Shown piece by piece: positions 7,947-15,617 of a stretch of DNA of 33,735 bases (position 1 is its first letter; every line of letters begins with the position of its first letter). The notes under the pieces are model-generated. The model ran no database searches. It was given only the letters and a program-made list of their open reading frames with translations, and was not told the DNA's origin. The stretch covers positions 1 to 33,735 of the IMG/VR virus record IMGVR_UViG_3300037285_000123; one strand, written 5' to 3'. This DNA is from a virus. Made by a program: the position numbers and the translations under genes.

Positions 7947-7991
7947 TTTTTATACCTTGGTCACTGACCATTTGGCGCGCACTGCACGCGT

Positions 7992-9005
7992 TTAGTTATC
8001 TGAAAAGGTTAGGTTATCCATGCTTTCCAGTTGTTTTAGTGTATAGGCCTTGCCCGTTGGGTCAACAAATTTATCAATCTCCATATTTTGAGTGCGAAAA
8101 AGTCGCGACCGCTCGACGCCTAGCGCCTCATCGACAAAACTTTTGCTTTGGCGGCGTAGCCAGCCGCCGTATGTCGTGCGACTACCTACCTGCTGCGCGC
8201 CATCTGATCCAATCGATGGCCTCTTTCCTTTCAGATCTATGCCTAGATCATTTTCTGGCCTGATAACCGGAACCGTCGTTGATCGGCAATTGAAATGCGC
8301 CGGAGGCATTGGGCCAACGCCAATATCATACAAAACGCCGTCGCGACTCATGCAAATGAGGCTAGTAAGGCCGTCTAGTGTGGCGACCCATCGATATTGG
8401 TCTAGCAGGTTTCTATTGGCGTTATATGTCGCGAGCCGGCCGACGCTGCTCGCATGCGAAATAATTGTATTGACCACCGCTCTAGTTTGCCGTGTTATCA
8501 GGGTATCCATAATGGTTGAAACTTGCCGCGCAATACGCGGCGTCGATTCGCCTATGGTTATCCCGTCTTTTATCACCTGGATTATTTGCGCTTTCTTTGC
8601 CGCCTCAAATGCCGCGAGAACATCTGGCACACTGCCCGCCGCAACCGGCATAGCCGCAGATAGCCCGACTGCTATTGCTGATTGTGTTGCGGGCAAAAAA
8701 GGCACTGTCGATGCGCTAGAAAGCAATTTTACCGTGTATGACGCCTCCGAACTCGCCGCCGCTAACGCATCTAATTGCAATGCGTTTCTCATGAGCGCAA
8801 GACCCGTTAACCCGCCTATGGTCTGTAAAACCTCGGGCGCGTTAGATCCAATTGTATCGCCAGGCGTTTCCATCAACGTGGCTATGATGTCCCGGCGATA
8901 GCTGGTCAGGCTTTCTATTGCCAGATTGCCTTCATGCAACGAATGACGCTGCATAAAAACTTGTCGTCGGGTTGTCGCATCGATTAGGTATTCGTTACTA
9001 CTCAA
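7992..9005 (-). CDS. Head morphogenesis protein, Mu F / SPP1 gp7 family
   Basis: A 337-aa minor head protein. The MuF signature is at about residues 205-250: C-M-S-R-D-G followed by VGPMPPAHFNCRSTTVPV, the conserved 'C..LdG.......p..HfnCRs..vPv'. Upstream is the helical segment with TLITRQTRAVVNTIISHASS, also typical. The protein is thought to bind the portal and be packaged in small numbers. It overlaps the portal gene by 4 bp. No toxin-like C-terminal extension is visible. Confidence 0.9.
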   Translation of the reverse strand: MSSNEYLIDATTRRQVFMQRHSLHEGNLAIESLTSYRRDIIATLMETPGDTIGSNAPEVLQTIGGLTGLALMRNALQLDALAAASSEASYTVKLLSSASTVPFLPATQSAIAVGLSAAMPVAAGSVPDVLAAFEAAKKAQIIQVIKDGITIGESTPRIARQVSTIMDTLITRQTRAVVNTIISHASSVGRLATYNANRNLLDQYRWVATLDGLTSLICMSRDGVLYDIGVGPMPPAHFNCRSTTVPVIRPENDLGIDLKGKRPSIGSDGAQQVGSRTTYGGWLRRQSKSFVDEALGVERSRLFRTQNMEIDKFVDPTGKAYTLKQLESMDNLTFSDN

Positions 9006-10432
9006 ATCACGCCCATTGGATCAGCGCTTTCAGCTTCAGCGTTTATATCCTCATCCGTTCGACCCTCCTGTATCATTCCTGACCGACGCAATATACCTTG
9101 TAAATCGCTTTTCGCTATCACTGCGCGATCCATCATTTGAATACTAGCCATCAGTAATTGAGGATCTATTGATGCCGAATAAAGTTGTTTGTTGATAGTC
9201 ATATCAGGATCAGCATTAGCGCCCATAAACTCGCCAGCCCATCCAAAACACTTAATAAAAGCGTCTTCGACATTGCCAATGATAGACCCTAATTTTGAGT
9301 TTTGACCCGCAAATCTGATCCTCGCCGCCTCCGCGGTTTCGACACCCGTCGAATCTTGAATTATTCGCGCACCAATTTTTACTAGCTGCATTTCTTTGAA
9401 TTCCATCCCTTTTAGCGGCATAGAATTTGGCTCTGCTTGTAACAGTTCTGCACTACCGTTCTCAGGTAGGATCACTGCGGTACTTGACCCTAAGCCAACC
9501 CCGCCTTTCATGTTTTGATCAACCCAGGATTGCGTCAACCCTGCAAACACCGGCGTTGGCTGACCGACCATAAACGATGAAAATTCATAGTCGGCAGAAT
9601 TTCTATAATGCGCAATGTTGATTTCAGCGATGTCATACAATGGAGGTTTGTCAACATCAGGCTCGTTATTAATGGCACCTACAAAAGTGAATGGAATTTC
9701 ATCCCACAACGAGCTATCTGATTTACGCAGACTGAACTCACCATCCCCCATGATTTGGCCGTCTTTATTATAAATACTTTGCGTGTATACACCGTCAGTT
9801 AGTTTTAAGACCCGGTATTGAACGGTATCTATCGTTTTAAATCCGTCATCTTCGATAGCCTCGATTTCCTCTCGTAAAACCACCAAAATCAAGCGCCGGT
9901 AACCTCCCGAAATCCCGATACGCCAATTTATGATAGATTCGGTTGAGTAGGCTAATATTTTTGCTTCTTTGCCCCGCGTTTGGCTCGCAGTCAGCCCGGC
10001 ATCTGTTACGGGATAGTCGACGAGCAAACCGAACCTGCCCATCAACAAAGTATCGGCGGAAACGCTTTTTACAAGCTGATCGGCCGTAAGCCCCGTGCCA
10101 TTTACATTGGCTCGGAGATACTCAATTTTTGCATCTAATGTAATTTGCGTTTCCAGCCTGAAAACCATCCCGAGCATCGCTTCTTTTGTGATGCTGGTAA
10201 AATTTACGAACACTGCACGGTCTAAATATGAAAGATAACGCAGCCTGTTTTCATTCGTACCATCATCAGGGTTAGGGATTGGCAGGTAGGCTGTTCCCTG
10301 GACGGCTTTTAGAGCTGACGGCATTCCTCCCGATCGTTGCTTTATAGCTGCCGACCCATCATCACAATCGCGCATTGTCTGCCAGATTGTCGAGTATTTT
10401 GTGTGTGATTTATGTTGCGCGCTTACAGTCAT
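9002..10432 (-). CDS. Portal protein (DUF4055 family)
   Basis: A 476-aa protein with the DUF4055 pattern: YLPIPNPDDGTNENRLRYLS near the start, then YLDRAVFVNFTSITKEAML, LLMGRFGLLVDYPV, a middle IPFTFVGAINNEPDVDKPPL, and DIAEINIAHYRNSADYEFSS. These match the family's 'R...Yl.rA.f.n.t..t...l.G.vF' and 'd......l.yf..sG.....Pl.dla..n..hy..saD'. DUF4055 proteins occupy the portal position in siphophages. The dodecameric portal would sit at the head vertex and engage TerL. It is separated from terL by 3 bp. Confidence 0.88.
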   Translation of the reverse strand: MTVSAQHKSHTKYSTIWQTMRDCDDGSAAIKQRSGGMPSALKAVQGTAYLPIPNPDDGTNENRLRYLSYLDRAVFVNFTSITKEAMLGMVFRLETQITLDAKIEYLRANVNGTGLTADQLVKSVSADTLLMGRFGLLVDYPVTDAGLTASQTRGKEAKILAYSTESIINWRIGISGGYRRLILVVLREEIEAIEDDGFKTIDTVQYRVLKLTDGVYTQSIYNKDGQIMGDGEFSLRKSDSSLWDEIPFTFVGAINNEPDVDKPPLYDIAEINIAHYRNSADYEFSSFMVGQPTPVFAGLTQSWVDQNMKGGVGLGSSTAVILPENGSAELLQAEPNSMPLKGMEFKEMQLVKIGARIIQDSTGVETAEAARIRFAGQNSKLGSIIGNVEDAFIKCFGWAGEFMGANADPDMTINKQLYSASIDPQLLMASIQMMDRAVIAKSDLQGILRRSGMIQEGRTDEDINAEAESADPMGVI

Positions 10433-10435
10433 TGT

Positions 10436-11698
10436 TTATCTCGCAAGGGTTACACGTAGATTTGCCACTGGCTTTATTACTGGCATTTCGAAGGCTATAG
10501 GATAGGTTCCGGCGTCGGGCAGGTGATCGATGTTACTTTTCTTATCAGGCTCACCATTTTTATCATACGACAATTGCTCCATATTGCTCGCATATTCCGG
10601 GCATTTTGCGTCATTGATAAACAATTTACCATGATCAAAGGCTGAATTTGTTGCTATTACCCTATCTTTGACGTAGGGGTTAGACGCGTTTGCATATACG
10701 GCAAAGCGAGCCGCCTCTAACAATGCAATATCCGAGGTCGACGCGTCGTTTGTTTTTCGGCTATTACCTGATGCGTCTGGATATACCCGTATTGAATGGC
10801 TTGGATACCGATTTTTAATAGTCGCGATCATTGCCGGCGTGTCATATATCCCTTTTAGCTCATCGACTGCATGCCAATTCCCGCTTCTGATGACATAAAT
10901 CACCGCACTCATTTTTGTAACATTGAAATCCATTCCAATGCGCAACAATTCGCCAGGCTGCTCCGGCGTGATCGGCCTAATGGTTTCCGAAGATCGATGC
11001 TTGATGCGATCGTATCGGTTAAAAACCGTGCCGGCCTTTAAATTAACGAACTTACCGCCAACATAAGCAAGCACCAATTCATTAGGATATGTCTCAATGA
11101 GTGAATCGATGTAATCTGGCGGCAAATAATCCTCATTCTCGTAACTAGAGGCTTGAACCATTGAATACGACGCCAAAGGATCTTTCGCGAACTGCTCATA
11201 AACAAACATGAAGCCTTCGGGCGTTGTTGTCACGCCGATTGAGTTTACAACGCCGTCGATCTTAAGACGCAATCTAGCTATGATTTTAATCCATGCGTTT
11301 TTCGCTTTATCTTTTGGCAGCGTGTCTATTTCATCAACAAGCGCCCTAGCGACTTTAAAACCAATAATTGTTTGGGGCTTATCCATAGATCGACAAATAA
11401 CCGTACCGTAATAAACCCGGCCGCGATAAATGTCGATCTCCTTATTGGACACCTTGATATCTACAGTGAAACCCATCATTTCCGATGCTTCTTCAAAAGT
11501 CGGGTAAAAAATATCACGGATAGCGGGATATGATGGCCCAAAATAACCTTGCACGGTTTTAGGGTGCCGTGCGGCAAATGTCAGCAAGTCGAGGCAACCA
11601 ACAAAGGTTTTCCCACTACCAAACCCGCCGACAAACGCCCTAAATTTAGTATTCAGGCCGTTTAAGAAAATACCTTGGGGCGCGCTAAGGCTTAGCAT
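10436..11698 (-). CDS. Terminase large subunit
   Basis: A 420-aa packaging motor. Walker A is GGFGSGKT at residues 24-31; Walker B is ARALVDEID at about 118-123, with the catalytic Glu; a coupling-like GVTTTPEG follows. The nuclease half has GMDFNVTKMSAVIYVI (first catalytic Asp), VYPDASGNSRKTNDAST, and a late SNIDHLPDAGTYPIAF with the last acidic residues. The protein would hydrolyse ATP to drive DNA into the head and cut concatemers. It overlaps terS by 14 bp and is followed by the portal gene. Confidence 0.95.
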   Translation of the reverse strand: MLSLSAPQGIFLNGLNTKFRAFVGGFGSGKTFVGCLDLLTFAARHPKTVQGYFGPSYPAIRDIFYPTFEEASEMMGFTVDIKVSNKEIDIYRGRVYYGTVICRSMDKPQTIIGFKVARALVDEIDTLPKDKAKNAWIKIIARLRLKIDGVVNSIGVTTTPEGFMFVYEQFAKDPLASYSMVQASSYENEDYLPPDYIDSLIETYPNELVLAYVGGKFVNLKAGTVFNRYDRIKHRSSETIRPITPEQPGELLRIGMDFNVTKMSAVIYVIRSGNWHAVDELKGIYDTPAMIATIKNRYPSHSIRVYPDASGNSRKTNDASTSDIALLEAARFAVYANASNPYVKDRVIATNSAFDHGKLFINDAKCPEYASNMEQLSYDKNGEPDKKSNIDHLPDAGTYPIAFEMPVIKPVANLRVTLAR

Positions 11699-12248
11699 TA
11701 GTCACCGGGATATTAGCGACGGCCGGCTTCACCTTGAATGTAACAGTCATAGGCAACGCTTCAGCTTCAGGCGGATCAGCTTTTTCAGCCTGTCCTAACC
11801 ATTGCTTGCCTAGCCAGATTAGCATTGTCGGATTACCACCAACCGCGATCGAATATTGCTTGCGTCTAAGCGACATTTTCCCACTCGCGGCCTTTTGTCC
11901 GAAATACTCCGCAAAAGTACATTTTTTTTCCCGCTTACAGGCCCGTTGAAGGGTGTCGTAGTCAATACCCAAGATGCCTGCCTGTTCCTCGCCCGTGCAG
12001 TGTATTGCGCACATTGAATCGACCTTATCCCAATCGATAGGAATCAATGGCCGATTTGCTGCTCGAGTATTTGGCTTTCCTGTTTTTTTGGCTTTTGGCT
12101 TGGGATTGGGCTTGGGCTTGGGTTTGAGTTTGGGTTCGGGTTTGGCCTTCGCGCTGATCACCGTGCCTGATTTTAATGCGGGTTTTGTCTTCTCTTTTGC
12201 GGTTGTCTTTGCGGATAGCTTAGACTTTGATAGGCGCTTGGCAGCCAT
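11685..12248 (-). CDS. Terminase small subunit
   Basis: A 187-aa protein upstream of and overlapping terL. Residues 1-65 are a low-complexity Lys/Pro/Ala tail, including KPKPKPNPKPKAKK from a TTGGGC-like repeat at about 12098-12152. Residues about 75-140 hold a helix-turn-helix-like segment (EEQAGILGIDYDTLQRACK) and MSLRRKQYSIAVGGNPTMLI followed by WLGKQWLGQAEK, a typical TerS pattern. It would recognise the packaging site and form the ring that loads TerL. The basic Pro-rich tail is unusually long and could add nonspecific DNA binding. Confidence 0.88.
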   Translation of the reverse strand: MAAKRLSKSKLSAKTTAKEKTKPALKSGTVISAKAKPEPKLKPKPKPNPKPKAKKTGKPNTRAANRPLIPIDWDKVDSMCAIHCTGEEQAGILGIDYDTLQRACKREKKCTFAEYFGQKAASGKMSLRRKQYSIAVGGNPTMLIWLGKQWLGQAEKADPPEAEALPMTVTFKVKPAVANIPVTNAKP

Positions 12249-12595
12249 TAAGCGACGCTAACAGCATCAAAATGCTCGCCATTTTCGTTGATGGCTTGCT
12301 GTCCGGTATAATCCTGCCACCGCTTTATAATTACATCGCAGTATTTGGGGTCTAGCTCCGTTAAATTCGCCAGGGTAATCGTTGGCGCCCTCACAAAGCC
12401 TAGCTGTATTGCCGCCAACAATCGGCCATGCCCGGCAATGATGCCTCTATCAGGATCAATTAATATCGGGTTGGTGAACCCGAACTCCTGCATACTTTTC
12501 GCGATTTCATTGATTTGCGCATCAGAGTGCGTTCGCGAATTGTTGGCGTATGAGATTAATTCGATCAGGTCGACATATTCAATGCAAAGATTCAC
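12248..12595 (-). CDS. ParB-like nuclease domain with residual methyltransferase tail (in-frame deletion product)
   Basis: A 115-aa protein. Residues 1-79 are a ParB/Srx-type N-terminal domain (YANNSRTHSDAQINEIAKSM, FGFTNPILIDPDRGIIAGHG with the GHGRLLAA motif at about 55-62). From about residue 81 it reads LDPKYCDVIIKRWQDYTGQQ, which in phage ParB-methylase fusions is the extreme C-terminus of the adenine methyltransferase ('lD..YcDviv.RWe.ftG..a'). The whole catalytic part between (FGGSG and DPPY motifs) is absent. The frame stays open and starts and stops are intact. Such fusions usually lie beside the terminase genes, as here. It may still bind DNA; it cannot methylate. Overlaps both neighbours by 1-4 bp. 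Confidence 0.8.
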   Translation of the reverse strand: MNLCIEYVDLIELISYANNSRTHSDAQINEIAKSMQEFGFTNPILIDPDRGIIAGHGRLLAAIQLGFVRAPTITLANLTELDPKYCDVIIKRWQDYTGQQAINENGEHFDAVSVA

Positions 12596-13206
12596 TTTTT
12601 GCCCCTAACTAATGACGTCATCGAATCCATAAAGCCTACTGCAGGCGGCATCGTTGCGCCTGATGCGGCCGCTGCGGTTCGTTTGTCATCACTACGGCGC
12701 GCAAAATACTGGCGTATGACTTCCATTGCTGGCACTGCGTATGCGCCGGCGAGCCATGGCAACCCATCCATGGTAAGCGCCAACGCAAATGCGGCGTGAT
12801 CAGTCATGACAAGCCAAAAATCGACCACAATTGCTAAAGCCGCCAAATGAAATGAAGACTTTGCGAATTCGACAAATAAATTAGCCATTTTCATTGCGAT
12901 TTGCGGGCGCGTGCTGGCGTTGTTCATTTCCTGAGTAGCTGATAATTCTGCGTAATTGTTTGACTCGACGATTTTTAGATCTATTTCGCGATCCAGCAAC
13001 TCTGCCTGATTATCGGCCGGCAGACGCTTAATCTTCTCGGAAACGCTTGCTACCGGCATATCTATTACATCGACGCCAACGCTATCAGATATCGATTCTA
13101 TTAGCTTTCCGGCTATGCCGGCACCAGGAACTAGCTGCTTGATAACCTCGCCAAAGGGCGAATCACTAAAACCGGCCGCTTTTTTTAATATATCGCGTAA
13201 TTTCAT
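12592..13206 (-). CDS. Holin-like membrane protein (3TM / GTA-type holin family)
   Basis: A 204-aa protein with an amphipathic N-terminal part (MKLRDILKKAAGFSDSPFGE), a charged helix with SEKIKRLPADNQAELLDREI, then hydrophobic segments at about 115-137 (LAALAIVVDFWLVM) and 150-170 (GLPWLAGAYAVPAMEVI). Layout and length fit the 'Holin of 3TMs' family, with an N-terminal region summarising to 'ia..id...p...e..e...e...le'. It sits in the presumed lysis group between a DUF5675-like gene and the packaging genes. The exact lysis role is inferred. Confidence 0.65.
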   Translation of the reverse strand: MKLRDILKKAAGFSDSPFGEVIKQLVPGAGIAGKLIESISDSVGVDVIDMPVASVSEKIKRLPADNQAELLDREIDLKIVESNNYAELSATQEMNNASTRPQIAMKMANLFVEFAKSSFHLAALAIVVDFWLVMTDHAAFALALTMDGLPWLAGAYAVPAMEVIRQYFARRSDDKRTAAAASGATMPPAVGFMDSMTSLVRGKK

Positions 13207-13739
13207 TAGATCACCGTTAATTGTGCGATTGTATCACCGTCTAAATGGTCCTCTAAAATCGCGGTTGCATCGCGAGAACTGCCAACGCCGAGGCCTTTTG
13301 CTGATCCAAAATTAGCCAATCGCTTTCCCGCGCCAGTACAGCCTTGGACCTGAGCAACGTGATTAGCCGAATGAAACATTGTCGAAAAACGCGACCTAAT
13401 CGGGCGCCCCGTTGATTCATCGATATCGGGGCAGTCTTCGAGATCTAAATAAACGCCAAGCTGCGGGTTGAAATAGTGCCATCGCTGGCCGTGTTTAGGG
13501 CTATCACGCATGTGTAGAAGGTAGATTCCGCACGGCACTGATGACACGTATGGCACGCCTGAATCGATTTTGCCGGGCATTGCATTTGATATAAACGGCC
13601 GCTCGATAGTGTAAAGCGTGACCATCCCCTCCGACTTTAATTCACTAATTCTGTGACGCTCGGGATCAAATGCGTGCACGAATTTTTCGGGTATAGTCGC
13701 GGCCGTAAATTGTCGTTGAACTAACTTTATCATCTGCAA
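13206..13739 (-). CDS. DUF5675 family protein, probable lysis-module member
   Basis: A 177-aa protein. Central residues follow the DUF5675 pattern: ISELKSEGMVTLYTIERPFI, then a Cys-containing VPCGIYLLHMRDSPKHG, then MFHSANHVAQVQGCTGAG, which corresponds to 'iliHpgN....GCi..G', and a C-terminal helix. Family members often lie in phage lysis modules and are suspected to act on peptidoglycan; this is not proved. The first ATG (13739) overlaps the upstream gene by 74 bp. A GTG at 13677 would reduce the overlap to 12 bp and may be the real start. Confidence 0.72.
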   Translation of the reverse strand: MQMIKLVQRQFTAATIPEKFVHAFDPERHRISELKSEGMVTLYTIERPFISNAMPGKIDSGVPYVSSVPCGIYLLHMRDSPKHGQRWHYFNPQLGVYLDLEDCPDIDESTGRPIRSRFSTMFHSANHVAQVQGCTGAGKRLANFGSAKGLGVGSSRDATAILEDHLDGDTIAQLTVI

Positions 13740-14220
13740 ATATCTCTTTCGGCATTGCCGTTATTTTTGGGAGCGAAATGACCTCGCGTACTTGCGCGGG
13801 TGTCAGTAGACCGTATATTATTAGCAACGTGAGCAGCACTGCGCAAATGCTGACGGCCATCCATTTTGCGGTTTCTGGCGCTGGCAAAGGGTTTATGACT
13901 GGCGTTGCTGATCTTAGCTCCAAATGCTTTAGATCGTCTTCTATCTGGCTGATTTTTTCCCCAAATACCGCATTTGAGCCGATCATAGGAGCAACTGTTT
14001 TTGTTAATTTGGTCAATTCATCTTTAAGCTGATCAGTTGACACTATAGAAACCGCTAGTGCTGTTTCCATTTTGCTGATGTTGACCGATATTAGTTTATA
14101 TTCTGCCTGGCATTCTTCCGATTTTGCGATTGAAATTACGCCCTGCCTTTCAATCTCTTTAAAAATAGCTTTTAGCTGCATTGATTCTGCGGTTTTACTA
14201 ATGCTTTGGCTATCAGCCAT
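13666..14220 (-). CDS. Coiled-coil protein with one C-terminal-half membrane segment, first gene of lysis/late block
   Basis: A 184-aa protein. Residues 1-105 are helical and charged, with heptad-like spacing (SNISKMETALAVS, DQLKDELTKLTKTV, ISQIEDDLKHLEL); 121-138 is a strong membrane segment (MAVSICAVLLTLLIIYGL); 46 residues follow. I do not recognise a family. Topology resembles anchored coiled-coil phage proteins that accompany holins. It is the first minus-strand gene after the 650-bp region with the LexA box and putative promoter (14279-14307), so it probably heads the late transcript. Confidence 0.6.
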   Translation of the reverse strand: MADSQSISKTAESMQLKAIFKEIERQGVISIAKSEECQAEYKLISVNISKMETALAVSIVSTDQLKDELTKLTKTVAPMIGSNAVFGEKISQIEDDLKHLELRSATPVINPLPAPETAKWMAVSICAVLLTLLIIYGLLTPAQVREVISLPKITAMPKEIFADDKVSSTTIYGRDYTRKIRARI

Positions 14221-14278
14221 GCGTTTTTCCAGATAACTTAATTAATCGATGAGTTATTTTAGATCATCGAGCAAATTG

Positions 14279-14307
14279 ATAATACTGTAAATATATACAG
14301 TTATTCA
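14279..14307 (-). promoter_or_regulatory. Candidate promoter for the lysis/late block
   Basis: On the minus strand, TATTAT (14284-14279) serves as -10 and TGAATA (14307-14302) as a weak -35, with 17 bp between. The LexA box fills the spacer, the usual geometry of LexA-repressed promoters. Transcription would begin near 14272 and run into the gene starting at 14220. The -35 matches only half of the consensus, so confidence is limited. Confidence 0.4.
14283..14302. promoter_or_regulatory. LexA (SOS) box
   Basis: The sequence TACTGTAAATATATACAGTT contains CTGT (14285-14288), eight A/T bases and ACAG (14297-14300), the gammaproteobacterial LexA consensus CTGT-N8-ACAG with the usual T/A flanks. 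It lies 63-82 bp upstream of the ATG at 14220. It occupies the spacer of a candidate minus-strand promoter and has a TTGATA (14276-14281) on the plus strand just before it. Host LexA could repress late or lysis transcription here until DNA damage. Function is inferred; the match itself is direct. Confidence 0.75.
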
Positions 14308-14502
14308 CTGTTTTTATCTAGGGCACTTAGAAGCATTTATGCTAGCGCTTGCGGTCTTTATGCCGGAAGCGTAGCAGCTTGGGAGGTCAAATCTACTCCA
14401 CTTGGAATACTGGCAAGCGACGACATCGCAGAAACGACTTGCTTACGATGCAGGAAAAGCAGATTGCTTGTCAAAGCAACGCTAAAAGAGTTAAATAAAA
14501 TC

Positions 14503-14877
14503 ATGAGTAAGCGCAAGCCGGATAGAACAATCGCCCAACGCCAGAAATCATATCGCGCAAGAATGTAGATCGCTGGGTATTACTGCCTGCTAGTGCGCGT
14601 GAAATGATCATAGAGATAGCCCGTGATGCTCGTAACGGTCACAAAATAATTAAAAGGTACTAAGACTACCGAAAGAGACACTACAGGCAAGTTTATAGAG
14701 GAACTCCACAGGTACAGCGTTAGGTGCTATGAATGCGGAAAATTCTGCATACCTAGTGCAACATTGATGATAATGTCTTCGGGCATACTTCCAGATGAAA
14801 GGGTTTTCTTCTGCTTGCAGCATGACCGCGAAAAGCGATGGCAGAACTACCAGACCACCTTGCCGTTGATGCGTTAA
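14503..14877 (+). pseudogene. Broken plus-strand small genes (frameshifted relics)
   Basis: Coding-like stretches lie in successive frames. An open frame at 14263-14565 without a usual start includes TTCLRCRKSRLLVKATLKEL. From the ATG at 14503 the same frame reads MSKRKPDRTIAQRQKSYRAR and stops at 14566-14568. The next frame continues plausibly (VDRWVLLPASAREMIIEIAR) to a stop at 14661-14663. A third frame from 14650 to 14877 has RCYECGKFCIP and VFFCLQHDREKRWQ, which looks like a Cys/His zinc site. The RQ..YR.R pattern is common in small phage DNA-binding proteins. None of these frames has a good start, so I read the region as decayed or mis-sequenced genes. It ends against NinG-2 and is opposite in direction to both neighbours. 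Confidence 0.5.
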
Positions 14878-15323
14878 ATAGCCTTTCTGTCATTCACGAA
14901 GCGCTTGAGAGCATTGAAGGCGTTATTGTATTCCGCAGGATTGCCCGATAGCATGTTATTGCACTTGTAACACTGCGCGTGAATGTTATCAGCATTGAAT
15001 CGTAATTCAGGATGCGCCCCTACACTCTTGTAGTGGCCTGCATACACGGCTTTCGGTGGTTTCTGGCATGATATGCAAGGTTGACCGGCATCACGCTCCC
15101 TGACTCTCTTGTTAACCGATATCTGAGCCTGCTTAGTGTGCCAGCTCTTGTCATTCGCCCTGAATGCTTTCTTCTGCGTGCTAGTTACCTGTTTCTTGGC
15201 GCTGACAGCGTGCGCCTTGCCTCTATCAGACTTGGCAAAAGCAATCGCACATTGCGGGCTGCATACCATCTGCTTGGAATTTCGAGGCTCGAACTTGACC
15301 GTGCATACTTTGCATTTTTTCAT
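14874..15323 (-). CDS. ninG: NinG-like protein, second copy (short paralogue)
   Basis: A 149-aa protein with the NinG/Rap layout: an N-terminal CxxC...CxxxC zinc site (MKKCKVCTVKFEPRNSKQ, VCSPQCAIAF), a basic helix, then PCISCQ, YAGHYKSVGAHPELRFNADN and IHAQCYKCNNMLSGNPAEY. These match lambda NinG motifs 'CISCG', 'aGHyr......lRf...N.h.QC..CN..ksGN...Y'. NinG/Rap is a structure-specific recombination endonuclease. Its N-terminus closely resembles NinG-1 at 16942-17616, so the two are likely paralogues, with this copy lacking much of the C-terminal part. It overlaps the HigA-like gene by 4 bp. Confidence 0.85.
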   Translation of the reverse strand: MKKCKVCTVKFEPRNSKQMVCSPQCAIAFAKSDRGKAHAVSAKKQVTSTQKKAFRANDKSWHTKQAQISVNKRVRERDAGQPCISCQKPPKAVYAGHYKSVGAHPELRFNADNIHAQCYKCNNMLSGNPAEYNNAFNALKRFVNDRKAI

Positions 15324-15577
15324 GTAGATTTGCGAGATTGGTTAATGAGAGTGCCTTCCAACTCTAAATCGCCAAGGTTTAACCATAAATCAGTGCTGGT
15401 GCCAAATGCACGACCAAAAGCTTCAGCTAACTCTGGCGTTATATGAATGCTTCCATCTAATATTCTTTGCACTTCCTCAATCGACGCACCACTTTTTTCC
15501 GAAAAGTACGAAGCGCTCCATTTTCTTTCTTCTAACTCATCTTTTACTATTTCTTGTATTAAATATTTAATTTTCAC
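15320..15577 (-). CDS. HigA-like HTH regulator without an evident toxin partner
   Basis: An 85-aa protein starting at GTG, preceded by GGAGAAG on the minus strand. It has the HigA/VapI pattern: WSASYFSEKSGASIEEVQRI (helix-turn-helix) and ITPELAEAFGRAFGTSTDLW followed by LNLGDLE, the family signature 'it...A..la..fgts...WlnLq'. HigA proteins repress their own operon and neutralise HigB, but the upstream 80-aa gene does not resemble HigB. It may be an orphan regulator. It overlaps NinG-2 by 4 bp. Confidence 0.75.
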   Translation of the reverse strand: MKIKYLIQEIVKDELEERKWSASYFSEKSGASIEEVQRILDGSIHITPELAEAFGRAFGTSTDLWLNLGDLELEGTLINQSRKST

Positions 15578-15617
15578 TTACTTCTCCATTGATTGCTTTT
15601 TGCCATTAGTTTTATCC

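Noticed and set aside
8092-8901. Long plus-strand open frame (269 codons) opposite the MuF gene
   Set aside because: It lies wholly antisense to a well-supported head morphogenesis gene, has shadow composition and no ribosome site or family motif.
11734-12261. Plus-strand frames opposite the terminase small subunit
   Set aside because: Gly/Leu-repeat composition is the reverse of the Lys/Pro coding repeat; shadows.
14340-14400. tRNA-like arms (GGGAGGTCAAATCTACTCC and a nearby small hairpin)
   Set aside because: The T-arm has a mismatch and no matching acceptor stem or D-arm could be paired.
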